Of a stretch of 64,000 bases of DNA, positions 52,547 through 61,306 are shown piece by piece (the stretch's first letter is position 1; each line of letters starts with the position of its first letter). This stretch comes from Hydrogenovibrio sp. JE_KL2. Its GTDB lineage: Bacteria > Pseudomonadota > Gammaproteobacteria > Thiomicrospirales > Thiomicrospiraceae. The DNA lies in contig NZ_WBJR01000004.1 of assembly GCF_009296185.1 (NCBI RefSeq), positions 186,001 to 250,000 of the forward strand. Reading direction: 5' to 3'. Both the position numbers and the translations under genes were made by a program. The notes below the pieces were generated by a model. The model saw only the letters and a program-made list of their open reading frames with translations, was not told where the DNA came from and ran no database searches.

Positions 52547-54400
52547 TCAATTTGGTTTCACGCCAAACTTGAATGGTCCGATATAACCGGCTTCAGTTTT
52601 GGTATCAACCCCTGCCGGGCGAACATAGTCTTTTTCCACTTCACCGAATGGGTGTTGTGTAGTCAGAGTCAAATAACCGAATCCGTTAATGTCTTTGTAC
52701 CAGTAAGGCGAGGTGGTTTCCGCGCCGAAAGGCACGGTGAAGATACGTTGCATTTCATCCGACTTGGTGTGATAAGCCCAAACCATGTCATTTGGATGTT
52801 TGCTGGTGTCTTCACCCACAACCAACAAATGCGCGCCCGGTAGATAAGTCAGGTTATCCGGGTTGGCAACACCGTTGATGTCACACTTGTTACCTTCGTA
52901 CTCAGTGCCTTTATAGCTCTTAGGCGTGCCTTCCAACAAACCAACCATGTTTTTCACCACATAGTCAGAACCGATTTTTTCGTCTTTAGCGACATCTAAC
53001 TGATAAACACCACCGCAGAAGTTATAGTCCAAACGAATGTCGTTCGGCCCACCAATATCGTATTTGTCTTTCGACTTACCTTTTTTGGCGTAGTTTTCCA
53101 TGCCTTCACGTACTTTCGACATAGCGATATACAATTTGTTGTCGTCCGGGTTAAAGGTAATGCCCTCTTCCTTATTGAACTCGACTGTCGCACCTTTATA
53201 GGCCGCGAAACGACGCGTTTCCAAACGGCTGGCAATGGCTTCGTCAGCAGCATCGACTTTACCGTCTTTGTTGACGTCCATCAGTTTCAAACACTCATGT
53301 CCGGCGGATGCGTTGATCGACTGGAATCCGGTCGGGCAAGAGTCACCTTTCGGTTTGGCTGTCTCGAAAATATCGTCAAAACGTGGCTTAGCGGCAACAA
53401 CCGCTTTAATGCTTTTATCATCGGCATGACCTAATGAAATCCATTCGATTTGTGCCGCTCCTAGCCCTTTCGACCAAGTTTGATGCCACTTGGCGGCATA
53501 AAGTGTTCCCGCGCTTAAATCCTGCGGCTTGTCAGCGATGAACATGTAGAAACCAACGTTCGCACCGTCATCAGACAAATAGACCGTGCGGTTGTCTGGC
53601 ATGACATACGCCAACTCATGCGCGAAACGCCCCATGCTGTAGTGTTTGGTGTACTGAGGTTGCCCCTTGTCATTAATAGAGACTTCAGGCGTCCAACCGT
53701 AGAAATAAGGATTGTTTTTCAGAATGTCGCCGTGCCAGTAGAACTCACCGACTGACTGATAATAACGGTTGCTTTGATAAGGCTTAGGCGCTTTTGGATT
53801 GGCATCCGGTTCATATTCTTCCGACCCCAAATGTGACTGCCAAGGCGTGGTGACCCCCGCACAATGTACCCAACCACCGAAATATTCTTTTTGACTAATG
53901 AATTGCAGGGTATCCGGTTTCAAATGCAAGTCACCATCCGGTGTCTGTACCAGTTGATTGACATACATCGCCCCGGGTCCACACTCGAATTGTGACACCA
54001 TATACAACTTGTCGTTCTTTTGTAGAATAGACACGTGATCCAACCCAGAACCTTCGCCGGTATCCGTACCGTTACACAAATAAGCTGAACCATCGGCTTC
54101 GCGAATAACTTTGTCCTGATAATCCTTCACCACACCGAAAGTTTCACCATTATCTTTCTGTCCCGTTTGCATCAAACGGTAGTAATCGATGTTTTGCACC
54201 TGACCATTAACCGTCACTTGTTTGACTGAACGGATTTCGTCTTTTTCCTGCTGTGTCACCGCAGGCGCAATCGGCTGAAAATCGACGGATAACTTAGCTG
54301 GTTTTTGTGAACTTGGTTTGGTTGGCTGTTGGCTACAAGCGGCCAAACCACTCACAACCATGACGGATAAAATTGAACGATAAAGCAATGAAGTTTTCAT
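52547..54400 (-). CDS. PhoX-like (DUF839) lipoprotein phosphatase
   Basis: A 617-residue lipoprotein. The lipobox is LAAC with C22 as the lipidated cysteine, so it uses Sec export rather than the Tat route of classical PhoX. The PhoX core is recognisable: VHCAGVTTPWQSHLGSEEYEP corresponds to the family CxGGxTPWGTWxTCEE segment, but the second cysteine is Ser. EFNKEEGITFNPDDNKLYIAMSKV and the NPDNLTYLPGAHLLVVGED strand also fit. An EF-hand-like DVNKDGKVDAADEA lies near residue 375. PhoX enzymes release phosphate from esters using Ca and Fe. The altered cysteine leaves the metal site uncertain. A Pho box lies upstream. Confidence 0.85.
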   Translation of the reverse strand: MKTSLLYRSILSVMVVSGLAACSQQPTKPSSQKPAKLSVDFQPIAPAVTQQEKDEIRSVKQVTVNGQVQNIDYYRLMQTGQKDNGETFGVVKDYQDKVIREADGSAYLCNGTDTGEGSGLDHVSILQKNDKLYMVSQFECGPGAMYVNQLVQTPDGDLHLKPDTLQFISQKEYFGGWVHCAGVTTPWQSHLGSEEYEPDANPKAPKPYQSNRYYQSVGEFYWHGDILKNNPYFYGWTPEVSINDKGQPQYTKHYSMGRFAHELAYVMPDNRTVYLSDDGANVGFYMFIADKPQDLSAGTLYAAKWHQTWSKGLGAAQIEWISLGHADDKSIKAVVAAKPRFDDIFETAKPKGDSCPTGFQSINASAGHECLKLMDVNKDGKVDAADEAIASRLETRRFAAYKGATVEFNKEEGITFNPDDNKLYIAMSKVREGMENYAKKGKSKDKYDIGGPNDIRLDYNFCGGVYQLDVAKDEKIGSDYVVKNMVGLLEGTPKSYKGTEYEGNKCDINGVANPDNLTYLPGAHLLVVGEDTSKHPNDMVWAYHTKSDEMQRIFTVPFGAETTSPYWYKDINGFGYLTLTTQHPFGEVEKDYVRPAGVDTKTEAGYIGPFKFGVKPN

Positions 54401-54448
54401 AACACATCCCAGTGAAACAAGTAAGTTTCGCTAGTTTAAAAACACTGT

Positions 54449-54466
54449 ATGAAAACAAAGTGACAG
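54449..54466 (-). promoter_or_regulatory. Candidate Pho box for the PhoX-like operon
   Basis: On the minus strand CTGTCAC, 4 nt, TTTTCAT: two 7-bp PhoB half-sites at the correct 11-bp period, matching CTGTCAT at 6/7 and 5/7. A -10-like TAAACT follows after 10 nt, as in PhoB-activated promoters. It lies 49 bp before the start codon. Confidence 0.65.
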
Positions 54467-54492
54467 GAAAATAAAGTTTCTGCGACAGTGCA

Positions 54493-54543
54493 AAAATCTA
54501 CCAGGTTGGGGTAAACACACTCACCCCCAACCTGGCAGATTTT
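54493..54543. terminator. Terminator made of inverted 19-mer copies 12 and 13
   Basis: AAAATCTACCAGGTTGGGG at 54493-54511 and CCCCAACCTGGCAGATTTT at 54525-54543 pair over 19 bp with one A/C difference around 13 nt. It begins 2 bp after the SDR stop on the minus strand and reads into AAATCT/TTTT-type ends in both directions. Confidence 0.8.
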
Positions 54544-54545
54544 GA

Positions 54546-55322
54546 TTATTGATCTCGGTGCAACACCGTAGGGCTTCGCTGAGCTGTTGGCATCACTAAA
54601 GTATGCTGAATATTGACATGCGCCGGTGCATTCAAAATATAGACAATCAAGTCAGCAATATCCTCGGCGCCAAGCGGGGTAAAGCCGTCATAAACCGCAT
54701 CCGCTTGGGTTTCATTGCCGTCAAAACGTACTTTGGAAAACTCGGTATTTGCCGCACCCGGTGCGACATTGGAGACGCGGATATTGGTACCGACCAAATC
54801 CAAGTTCATCGCCTCACTCAAAGTATGTACTGCAGACTTGGAAGCGCAATAGACATTGCCGCCCGGATAGGTAATGCCGCCCGCCATACTACCGATATTG
54901 ATGATATGTCCCGAGTTTTGCGCACGCATTTTTGGAATGACCGCACGGCTGACGTAAAGCAACCCTTTGATATTGGTGTCGATCATCTGTTCCCACTGCT
55001 CGATTCTGCCTTCGTCGATATTGCCCAAGCCCAACGCCAAGCCTGCGTTATTGATGAGGATATCGACCTTGTGTTTGGCATAGACATCAGCAAACACCTC
55101 GTTGACCTTATCCAGCTCTCGAACGTCCAGCACATAGGTTTTCACCGTGACCGGATACTTCGACAACTCATCTTTCAATGCCGCCAAACGCTCTGCTCGG
55201 CGCGCCATTAAAATCAAATTCACGCCCTGCTCCGCTAAAGCGAAAGCACATGCCTGACCGATACCGGAGGTCGCGCCGGTAACGACTGCGGTTTGGTTTT
55301 GGATACGATTTTTATTAGCCAT
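54546..55322 (-). CDS. Short-chain dehydrogenase/reductase (YdfG-like)
   Basis: A 258-residue classical SDR. The cofactor loop is VVTGATSGIGQACAFAL, DILINNAGLALGLGNI follows, and the catalytic Ser is in IINIGSMAGG with Tyr and Lys in YCASKSAVH. IEQWEQMIDTNIKGLLYVSRAVIP and GAEDIADLIVYILNAPAHVNI resemble E. coli YdfG, an NADP-dependent 3-hydroxy acid (serine) dehydrogenase. The ATG at 55322 gives the proper N terminus MANKNRIQNQTAVVTG; the ORF is open for 108 codons further upstream but that part overlaps the divergent kinase gene and is not plausible protein. Confidence 0.92.
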   Translation of the reverse strand: MANKNRIQNQTAVVTGATSGIGQACAFALAEQGVNLILMARRAERLAALKDELSKYPVTVKTYVLDVRELDKVNEVFADVYAKHKVDILINNAGLALGLGNIDEGRIEQWEQMIDTNIKGLLYVSRAVIPKMRAQNSGHIINIGSMAGGITYPGGNVYCASKSAVHTLSEAMNLDLVGTNIRVSNVAPGAANTEFSKVRFDGNETQADAVYDGFTPLGAEDIADLIVYILNAPAHVNIQHTLVMPTAQRSPTVLHRDQ

Positions 55323-55473
55323 ATTTTTCTTTTGTCTCGTGGTTGTTCGTACAAAAAATTCAAAACGATAGCGTAAGTTTAAACCAAATCGTTTTGCAGA
55401 ATCTTGTTCATACTGTTGAATTAATTTGAGTAATATAGAAAAAATAACATTTTTGGAAACCTGACTTAGATAC

Positions 55474-57870
55474 ATGCGCCCATTGAATTTTTCTTTCACA
55501 CTGCGATGCTTTGTCCTTGCGGTCATGACACTTGCTTCCAGCATGGCTGCCGCACAAACGGTTTCGATTGGTGTGCTCAACCAACACCATGATCCAGAGG
55601 AAGATGCTTTCTGGTCAAAGACAGCGCAATATCTATCGCATAACATTCCCGGCTATAACTTCACCATCAAGTTGATGGGGCTTGAGTGTTTGAACCAAGC
55701 CATCGAAAAACAGCAACTGGCATTTGTCATCACCAATCCGGCGAATATCGTCGCTTTGCAAAAATCGGAAGACGCCCGCCCTATCGCCACCTTGCAGACG
55801 CGTTATCAAACTCAGGTGTCGAGCTACTTGGGCGCGGTACTGATTGCCCGTGCCGATAGAAACAAACTCAAACGCTTGTCTGACCTCAAGAACCAAAGTG
55901 TGATGGCGGTGTCTCCCTCGGAATTTGATGGTTATCAGATTATCGAACGTGAATTGTTGCTCGCCGGTTTATCGCCGGAAAAAGACTTTTTTGAAATGCT
56001 CTTCACCAATGGCTCGCAAAAGAACATCGTCAAAGCGATTGTGAATGATGAAGCGGATATCGGTATTGTCCGTTCCGGCATATTGGAAAACATGATTGCC
56101 GACAAAGAGATTCAGCCGGGACAAATCAAAATCATCCATCCGCAAGACACACCGAACTATCTCCCAATGCATAGTAGCAGCATGCTCTACCCCAACTGGT
56201 CTATGGTGAAGCTGAATCACACCGACATCGCTTTGGCTCGCCAGGTTGCCATTACCCTGAAAAGCATGCCAAAACACGAGTCAACACTCGACTATGATCC
56301 TTTTTACGGTTGGACACAGGCTGCCGACCTGACAACGGTCAACGGTTTGTTGCAGGCATTGAAGCTACCGCCCTATGCGCCATCCAAAGAAGTGAGTCTG
56401 AAGCAGATTCTAAAAGAACATGAGTCCGTCACCCTATTGGTACTGACGTTCATGTTGGTACTGACATTTTTCACCGTAAGGTTGAGTCGCGTTAACCGCA
56501 AACTGGCGGCATCGCAATCAGAGTTGGCAAAACATCGTGACAACCTGGAACAGGAAGTGATCGAGCGCACCAAAGAGCTGTCTTCGGTCAATAAGGCTTT
56601 GGAGCAGGATATTATCGCCCGCGAAACCATTGAAGAAACCCTGCGCCGAAGCCGCTCGGCACTGCAAGGTTTCTACGAAATCACCGTCAATCCTGAATTG
56701 ACGCAACACGAAAAACTCGCCGCCCTCATCAAGCTTGCTCGCGATCATTTTGCGATGGATGCGGCGTTTTTATACAAGATTCCGCCACAGGATGCGGAGT
56801 CGACTCGTCAACAACTGGATCTTTGCGTGGCAGACGGCAATACTGAAATGGAAGATGACATTCTCGCCAACCTGCCACAACACTTCGACAAAAATGAAAG
56901 CGGCGAAATCAAATGCGTGAAAAATGAACAGGACAACAAATGCTACATCAGCCTTTACGTGATGGTGGAAAACACGCCTCACTGCCTGTTGGCATTTGTC
57001 GGCAACAGCAAGCTGAATCCGAACATCGCTCAAGTTGACCAAGAGTTGCTCAGACTTTTGTCGCAATGGATTGGGTCAAGCATCGAAAGACAAACCATTG
57101 AGGACGAACGGGAAAAATATCGCTCACAACTGGGTAAAGTCACCCGCTTGTTCACGGTGGGGGAAATCGCTTCCGGTCTTGCGCATGAAATCAATCAGCC
57201 GCTGACGGCATCTATCAACTACATCAGCGGATCACTCAGACGTTTGGACGACAATTCCGACACGACCGTGAAGACCGGGTTAGAACGCTCATTGGGCAGT
57301 TTGAATCAGGCCTCTCAAATCATCCGCCGGATGAGAGACTTCGTTCAAATGGGGATTCATCGTGAAGAAACTTTCGACTTGGTGCGTTTGATTAAGCGCG
57401 TATTGGACTTGCTTGAAATCGAATCAGGACAACAATCCATTTCCCTACAATCGGTCGGCACCGACAAGCCGGTGTTGGTCAAAGGCGATCAGGTGCAGAT
57501 TGAGCAGGTGATTCTCAACCTGGTTCGCAACGCCATTGAAGCAACGCAACTTCAAAACGCGAAACCCAACACGAAACGTGTTGTCACCGTCTCACTAACG
57601 ACTATCGGCGACCAAGTGGAAGTGTCCGTTGCAGACAATGGTCCGGGAATTGAAGACAGTGAAATAGAACACATCTTCGACGCCTTCCATTCCACCAAGC
57701 CGGATGGCATGGGGTTGGGGCTCGCCATTTGCCGAAGCATCATCGAAACCCATAACAGCCGCTTGGATGCGCGTAACACCGAACAGGGTGCAGAATTTAT
57801 TTTCAGACTCCCCCACGTAACCACACAGTATGAAACCAAATCATACGAAACCAGCAAAAGGAAAACGTGA
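55474..57870 (+). CDS. TtrS-like sensor histidine kinase with PhnD-type sensor domain
   Basis: A 798-residue membrane kinase. A signal peptide (about 1-28, ending AAA-QTVSIG) precedes a periplasmic substrate-binding domain of the phosphonate/PhnD type (about 28-290). One transmembrane helix lies at about 313-333 (TLLVLTFMLVLTFFTVRL), followed by a coiled coil (340-390), a GAF-like region, then HisKA with H571 in GLAHEINQPLTASINYISG. The ATPase domain has N-box NLVRNAIEA and G boxes DNGPGIED and GMGLGLAIC. TtrS of the tetrathionate system has this domain order. It overlaps the response-regulator gene and lies upstream of soxB, suggesting that it senses a sulfur oxyanion. Confidence 0.9.
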   Translation: MRPLNFSFTLRCFVLAVMTLASSMAAAQTVSIGVLNQHHDPEEDAFWSKTAQYLSHNIPGYNFTIKLMGLECLNQAIEKQQLAFVITNPANIVALQKSEDARPIATLQTRYQTQVSSYLGAVLIARADRNKLKRLSDLKNQSVMAVSPSEFDGYQIIERELLLAGLSPEKDFFEMLFTNGSQKNIVKAIVNDEADIGIVRSGILENMIADKEIQPGQIKIIHPQDTPNYLPMHSSSMLYPNWSMVKLNHTDIALARQVAITLKSMPKHESTLDYDPFYGWTQAADLTTVNGLLQALKLPPYAPSKEVSLKQILKEHESVTLLVLTFMLVLTFFTVRLSRVNRKLAASQSELAKHRDNLEQEVIERTKELSSVNKALEQDIIARETIEETLRRSRSALQGFYEITVNPELTQHEKLAALIKLARDHFAMDAAFLYKIPPQDAESTRQQLDLCVADGNTEMEDDILANLPQHFDKNESGEIKCVKNEQDNKCYISLYVMVENTPHCLLAFVGNSKLNPNIAQVDQELLRLLSQWIGSSIERQTIEDEREKYRSQLGKVTRLFTVGEIASGLAHEINQPLTASINYISGSLRRLDDNSDTTVKTGLERSLGSLNQASQIIRRMRDFVQMGIHREETFDLVRLIKRVLDLLEIESGQQSISLQSVGTDKPVLVKGDQVQIEQVILNLVRNAIEATQLQNAKPNTKRVVTVSLTTIGDQVEVSVADNGPGIEDSEIEHIFDAFHSTKPDGMGLGLAICRSIIETHNSRLDARNTEQGAEFIFRLPHVTTQYETKSYETSKRKT

Positions 57871-58505
57871 TGAACCCAACATCAAACCATGCCCCCTGCG
57901 TCTATATTGTGGACGATGACCAACAGGTACGGGAGTCTTTGGAGTGGCTATTGGAGTCAGTCAATCTACCGACCAAGCTTTACCAAAATGGTCAGGAATT
58001 TTTGGATGCGTTCACCACCGGCTTGCCGGGCTGTGTCATTCTGGATGTGCGTATGCCGAAAATGAACGGCATGGAATTGCACCTCGCCATCAAACAGATC
58101 GACCCAAACTTTCCAGTCATCATCGTCACCGGACATGCAGATGTTCCCATGGCGATTCGTGCCATGAAAGAAGGTGCCTTTGACTTTATCGAAAAGCCCT
58201 ATAACGACCAACATATGCTGGAACGTATTCAGGCGGCGATTCACGAATACAACAGCTTGCAACAGGATCATCAACGCTCACAGGAGCTGAAAAAACGCTT
58301 TGATTCACTCTCCAAACGCGAACAGCAAGTATTGCAAGGCATTCTCCAAGGCAAACCGAACAAACTGATTGCCGATGAGCTTTTCATCAGCATCAAAACC
58401 GTTGAAGTTCATCGTTCGAATCTGATGTCCAAACTCGAAGTCAAAACTGTTACCGACTTGGTTCGCTTGGCGATTGAAGCCAAAAAGGACGACGCAACCC
58501 CTTGA
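57870..58505 (+). CDS. FixJ/TtrR-like response regulator
   Basis: A 211-residue regulator. The receiver domain (about 8-125) has the acidic pocket VDDDQQ, phospho-acceptor D59 in GCVILDVRMPKMNGMEL, a Thr in VTGHADVPMAIRAMKEGAFDFIEKPY and the conserved Lys in EKPY. The C-terminal LuxR/NarL helix-turn-helix has LSKREQQVLQGILQGKPNKLIADELFISIKTVEVHRSNLMSKL. AAGG lies 8 nt before ATG 57870; a GTG one codon earlier is an alternative. The kinase stop overlaps the start by one base (TGATG). Its target is probably the palindrome just downstream. Confidence 0.93.
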   Translation: MNPTSNHAPCVYIVDDDQQVRESLEWLLESVNLPTKLYQNGQEFLDAFTTGLPGCVILDVRMPKMNGMELHLAIKQIDPNFPVIIVTGHADVPMAIRAMKEGAFDFIEKPYNDQHMLERIQAAIHEYNSLQQDHQRSQELKKRFDSLSKREQQVLQGILQGKPNKLIADELFISIKTVEVHRSNLMSKLEVKTVTDLVRLAIEAKKDDATP

Positions 58506-58518
58506 TTTATCAAGATAC

Positions 58519-58534
58519 TTAGGGTTAACCCTAA
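58519..58534. promoter_or_regulatory. Perfect 16-bp palindrome before soxB
   Basis: TTAGGGTTAACCCTAA is its own reverse complement. It lies 13 bp after the response-regulator stop and 120 bp before the soxB start. A weaker GGGATACTCCC inverted repeat follows at about 58543-58553. It is a candidate operator for the adjacent LuxR-type regulator. Confidence 0.55.
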
Positions 58535-58654
58535 TTTATTTCGGGATACTCCCAATTTTCTTTTTGCCCTCCTCTTTTTAAACTGCTCATCAAACCAAGA
58601 GCCGATGCACACTAAATTGACATCGAGCCAACCAAGAGAGGAGAGTGACAAAAG

Positions 58655-60568
58655 ATGAGCCTTAACCGACGTGAGTTTCTTCACATAATGTCCATGGCTG
58701 CGGCAGCAGGAATGCTACCGACATCCGCCATGGCAATGTCTAAAAATAGAGCCGATTCGTCTTCGGCTACGCTGAATGCTGAAATGTATCAAGTGCCGAT
58801 GAAAGGCAATGTACGTATTCTGCATTTGACCGATACCCATGCGCAGTTGAACCCGATCTATTTTAGAGAACCGAACGTTAACCTAGGCGTCGGCCCCGCT
58901 TACAACAAACTACCTCATATCGTGGGTCACAAGTTGTTGAAAGAGTTGAACATTGAACCGAACACCCCTCTGGCACATGCCTTTACTTTCCTGAACTTTC
59001 AGGATGCCTCTGAGCAATACGGTAAGGTCGGCGGGTTTGCCCACATCAAAACCCTATTGGATCAACTGCGCGATCAAGCAGGTGGTCACCAAAACACTTT
59101 GACAATGGATGGTGGAGACCTGTGGCATGGTTCGGCAACGGCACTTTGGACACGCGGACAAGATATGGTGGATGCTTCCAACCTGCTGGGCGTAGATATC
59201 ATGACCGGACACTGGGAGTTCACCTATCACGAAGAGGAAGTGCTGAGTAATATCAAACGCTTCAAGGGTGAGTTTCTGGCGCAGAACATCCGCGTGAAAG
59301 AAGATTCCCTGTTTGGCGATGCTTATCGCAACATGACGGAAAAGCATGGTGGCATCGGTCTTTATGACGAAGATAACGCCCTGCCGTTCAAGCCTTACAG
59401 CATTAAAGAAATCAACGGTGAGCGCATCGCGATTATCGGTCAAGCATTCCCGAGAACGGCCAATGCCAACCCGAGAGCAAACTTCCCTGATTGGTCTTTC
59501 GGTCTACGTGAAGAATCTCTACAGAAAAACATTGATCATATTCGCCAGAACGAGAAAGTCGCGGCGATTGTGATGATTTCCCACAACGGGATGGATGTCG
59601 ATATCAAAATGGCCTCACGTGTCAGCGGTATCGATGCGATTTTCGGTGGGCATACCCATGACGGTATTCCAAAAACCATCAATATCAAAACCCCTGAAGG
59701 CGGTGTGTGCTATGTCACCAATGCGGGTTCAAACGGTAAATTCGTAGGCTGTATGGATTTGGACATCCAAAACGGCAAATTGAAAGGGGTCAACTACACC
59801 CTATTGCCAGTGTTCTCAAATCTACTTGCTGCCGACAAGGAAACCGATAGCTTTATCAAGCAGTTGCGACAAACGCAATACAGCCAATCCATTATCGAAT
59901 CCCGTAATCCGAAATATGCTCACAACCCGGATCGTCTAGGGAAAACTTATGAGCAGATTCTACAAGAAGAGCTTTCTGTGGCACATGATCCGTTATACCG
60001 TCGCGGAAACTTTATCGGCTCCTGGGATCAGGTTATCGTCAATGCCCTGCGCGAAGAGCACGACACGCAAATTGCGATGTCTGCCGGTGTCAGATGGGGC
60101 TCTTCTGTGTTGGGCGGACAGAGCATCACCATGGAGCGCGTGATGGACGTGACTTCCATGACCTATGGCGAGAGCTATAAGTCGGAACTGACGGGTGCAC
60201 AAATCAAAGATATTCTCGAAGGGGTTTGCGAAAACATCTTCCAGAAAGATCCATACCTACAATCCGGCGGCGACATGGTTCGTGTCGGCGGGTTGGATTA
60301 TACCTGTGAGCCTAATGGAACTCTGGGATCGCGCATCAGCAATATGCAGCTGGATAACGGCACACCGATTGAGGCCAGCAAAAAATATACAGTTTCAGGT
60401 TGGGGGCAAGTCGAAACCGTCGGTGAAGGTCGCCCGGTTTGGGATGTGGTTGCCGACCATCTGAGACACCAAAAATCCGGCGTTACTTTGAACAAGGTGA
60501 ACCATCCTGTGTTGAAGGGCGTCAAAACGAATCCGGGGATCGAAAGCTACCAGGGAGGATTGTTTTAA
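58655..60568 (+). CDS. soxB: Thiosulfohydrolase SoxB
   Basis: A 637-residue periplasmic di-manganese enzyme that hydrolyses the sulfate group from SoxYZ-bound sulfur during thiosulfate oxidation. The N terminus SLNRREFLHIMSMAAAAGMLPTSAMA is a twin-arginine signal. Metal-site segments of the 5'-nucleotidase-like fold are HLTDTHAQ (D60, H62), MDGGDLWHGS, MISHNGMD and FGGHTHDG. TGHWEFTY near 184-191 is the SoxB hallmark. The other sox genes are not in this window, so soxB stands apart from them. GGAG precedes the ATG by about 11 nt. The strong terminator at 60630 ends the unit. Confidence 0.97.
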   Translation: MSLNRREFLHIMSMAAAAGMLPTSAMAMSKNRADSSSATLNAEMYQVPMKGNVRILHLTDTHAQLNPIYFREPNVNLGVGPAYNKLPHIVGHKLLKELNIEPNTPLAHAFTFLNFQDASEQYGKVGGFAHIKTLLDQLRDQAGGHQNTLTMDGGDLWHGSATALWTRGQDMVDASNLLGVDIMTGHWEFTYHEEEVLSNIKRFKGEFLAQNIRVKEDSLFGDAYRNMTEKHGGIGLYDEDNALPFKPYSIKEINGERIAIIGQAFPRTANANPRANFPDWSFGLREESLQKNIDHIRQNEKVAAIVMISHNGMDVDIKMASRVSGIDAIFGGHTHDGIPKTINIKTPEGGVCYVTNAGSNGKFVGCMDLDIQNGKLKGVNYTLLPVFSNLLAADKETDSFIKQLRQTQYSQSIIESRNPKYAHNPDRLGKTYEQILQEELSVAHDPLYRRGNFIGSWDQVIVNALREEHDTQIAMSAGVRWGSSVLGGQSITMERVMDVTSMTYGESYKSELTGAQIKDILEGVCENIFQKDPYLQSGGDMVRVGGLDYTCEPNGTLGSRISNMQLDNGTPIEASKKYTVSGWGQVETVGEGRPVWDVVADHLRHQKSGVTLNKVNHPVLKGVKTNPGIESYQGGLF

Positions 60569-60629
60569 TCTTAGCCTAGATTCCCGACCTTATTTTCGTC
60601 TTCTGCAATGAGTTGTCTGTCGAAGGTTT

Positions 60630-60668
60630 GCCCTGCCTAAATTGCACATGTTAGGCGGGGCTTTTTTT
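60630..60668 (+). terminator. Strong terminator of soxB
   Basis: GCCCTGCCTAA, 10-nt loop, TTAGGCGGGGC: an 11-bp stem with one G-U pair, then TTTTTTT. The T-run overlaps the 3' end of the convergent DTW gene. Confidence 0.9.
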
Positions 60669-61284
60669 ATTTGAGCCCCTCAATTCTTAGAGCCTTTTCC
60701 ATTTCAATCCAAGCCTCATGCTGCGCCACCAATGCATCCATTACATTTTGCAAACGATGATACTGACTGCTTTGCTCCAGTTCACTCAACAATGCCATCA
60801 CCGCCTCTAAAGTCGACAGGCTTTGTGCATTCTTTTGCTTGCGAATACGATATTCCGACGGCTGTTGCGGTTGAAGCATAATCCTTGGCAACGCCGCCAG
60901 TTCAGGATTGAGATAGAGCATTTTTTTCGTCTTCTTCCAAGTACCATCTAAAATCAGCACCCGGCAATTTTCCAGCGGAAATTGCGTTTGAACCTCTTCA
61001 GTAGAATAAGTCATCACGGACTCTTCCTCTGAAGCCGGATACAGTAAGAAGGTCTGTTTATGTTGAATGAGGTGGCTTAACTCATCTGAAGAAAACTGCT
61101 CCCCCACCAGAAAATGACTTTGGCTTAAACTGGCATGCGTCAGCCATGCCGTGCCCTTAACCTGCTTTTGCTCCAACGGGTGCTGCAGAAAAACCAACTC
61201 TACTTTGTTCTCCAGTTCAGGCAATGCCGAACACAAACAGAGGTTTTCCAAACGGTGGCATTTTGTACAATAGACTCTCGCCAT
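60667..61284 (-). CDS. DTW-domain protein, probable tRNA-uridine aminocarboxypropyltransferase
   Basis: A 205-residue protein of the DTW family (TapT/YfiP group) that adds a 3-amino-3-carboxypropyl group from SAM to a tRNA uridine. An N-terminal zinc-like motif YCTKCHRLENLCLCSALP is followed by LVFLQHPLEQKQVKGTAWL, and the naming motif appears as LILDGTWKKTKKMLYLNPEL with PRIMLQPQQPSEYRIRKQ after it. The ATG at 61284 has AGG 9 nt upstream; a GTG six codons earlier would overlap the divergent GNAT start region. Confidence 0.9.
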   Translation of the reverse strand: MARVYCTKCHRLENLCLCSALPELENKVELVFLQHPLEQKQVKGTAWLTHASLSQSHFLVGEQFSSDELSHLIQHKQTFLLYPASEEESVMTYSTEEVQTQFPLENCRVLILDGTWKKTKKMLYLNPELAALPRIMLQPQQPSEYRIRKQKNAQSLSTLEAVMALLSELEQSSQYHRLQNVMDALVAQHEAWIEMEKALRIEGLK

Positions 61285-61306
61285 AAATGAAGACCTAAGC
61301 ACTCCT

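Noticed and set aside
54546-55646. Reading the SDR gene as a 366-residue protein with a long N-terminal extension
   Set aside because: The added 108 residues overlap the divergent kinase gene, have no SDR character, and a proper N terminus with the cofactor loop starts at 55322.
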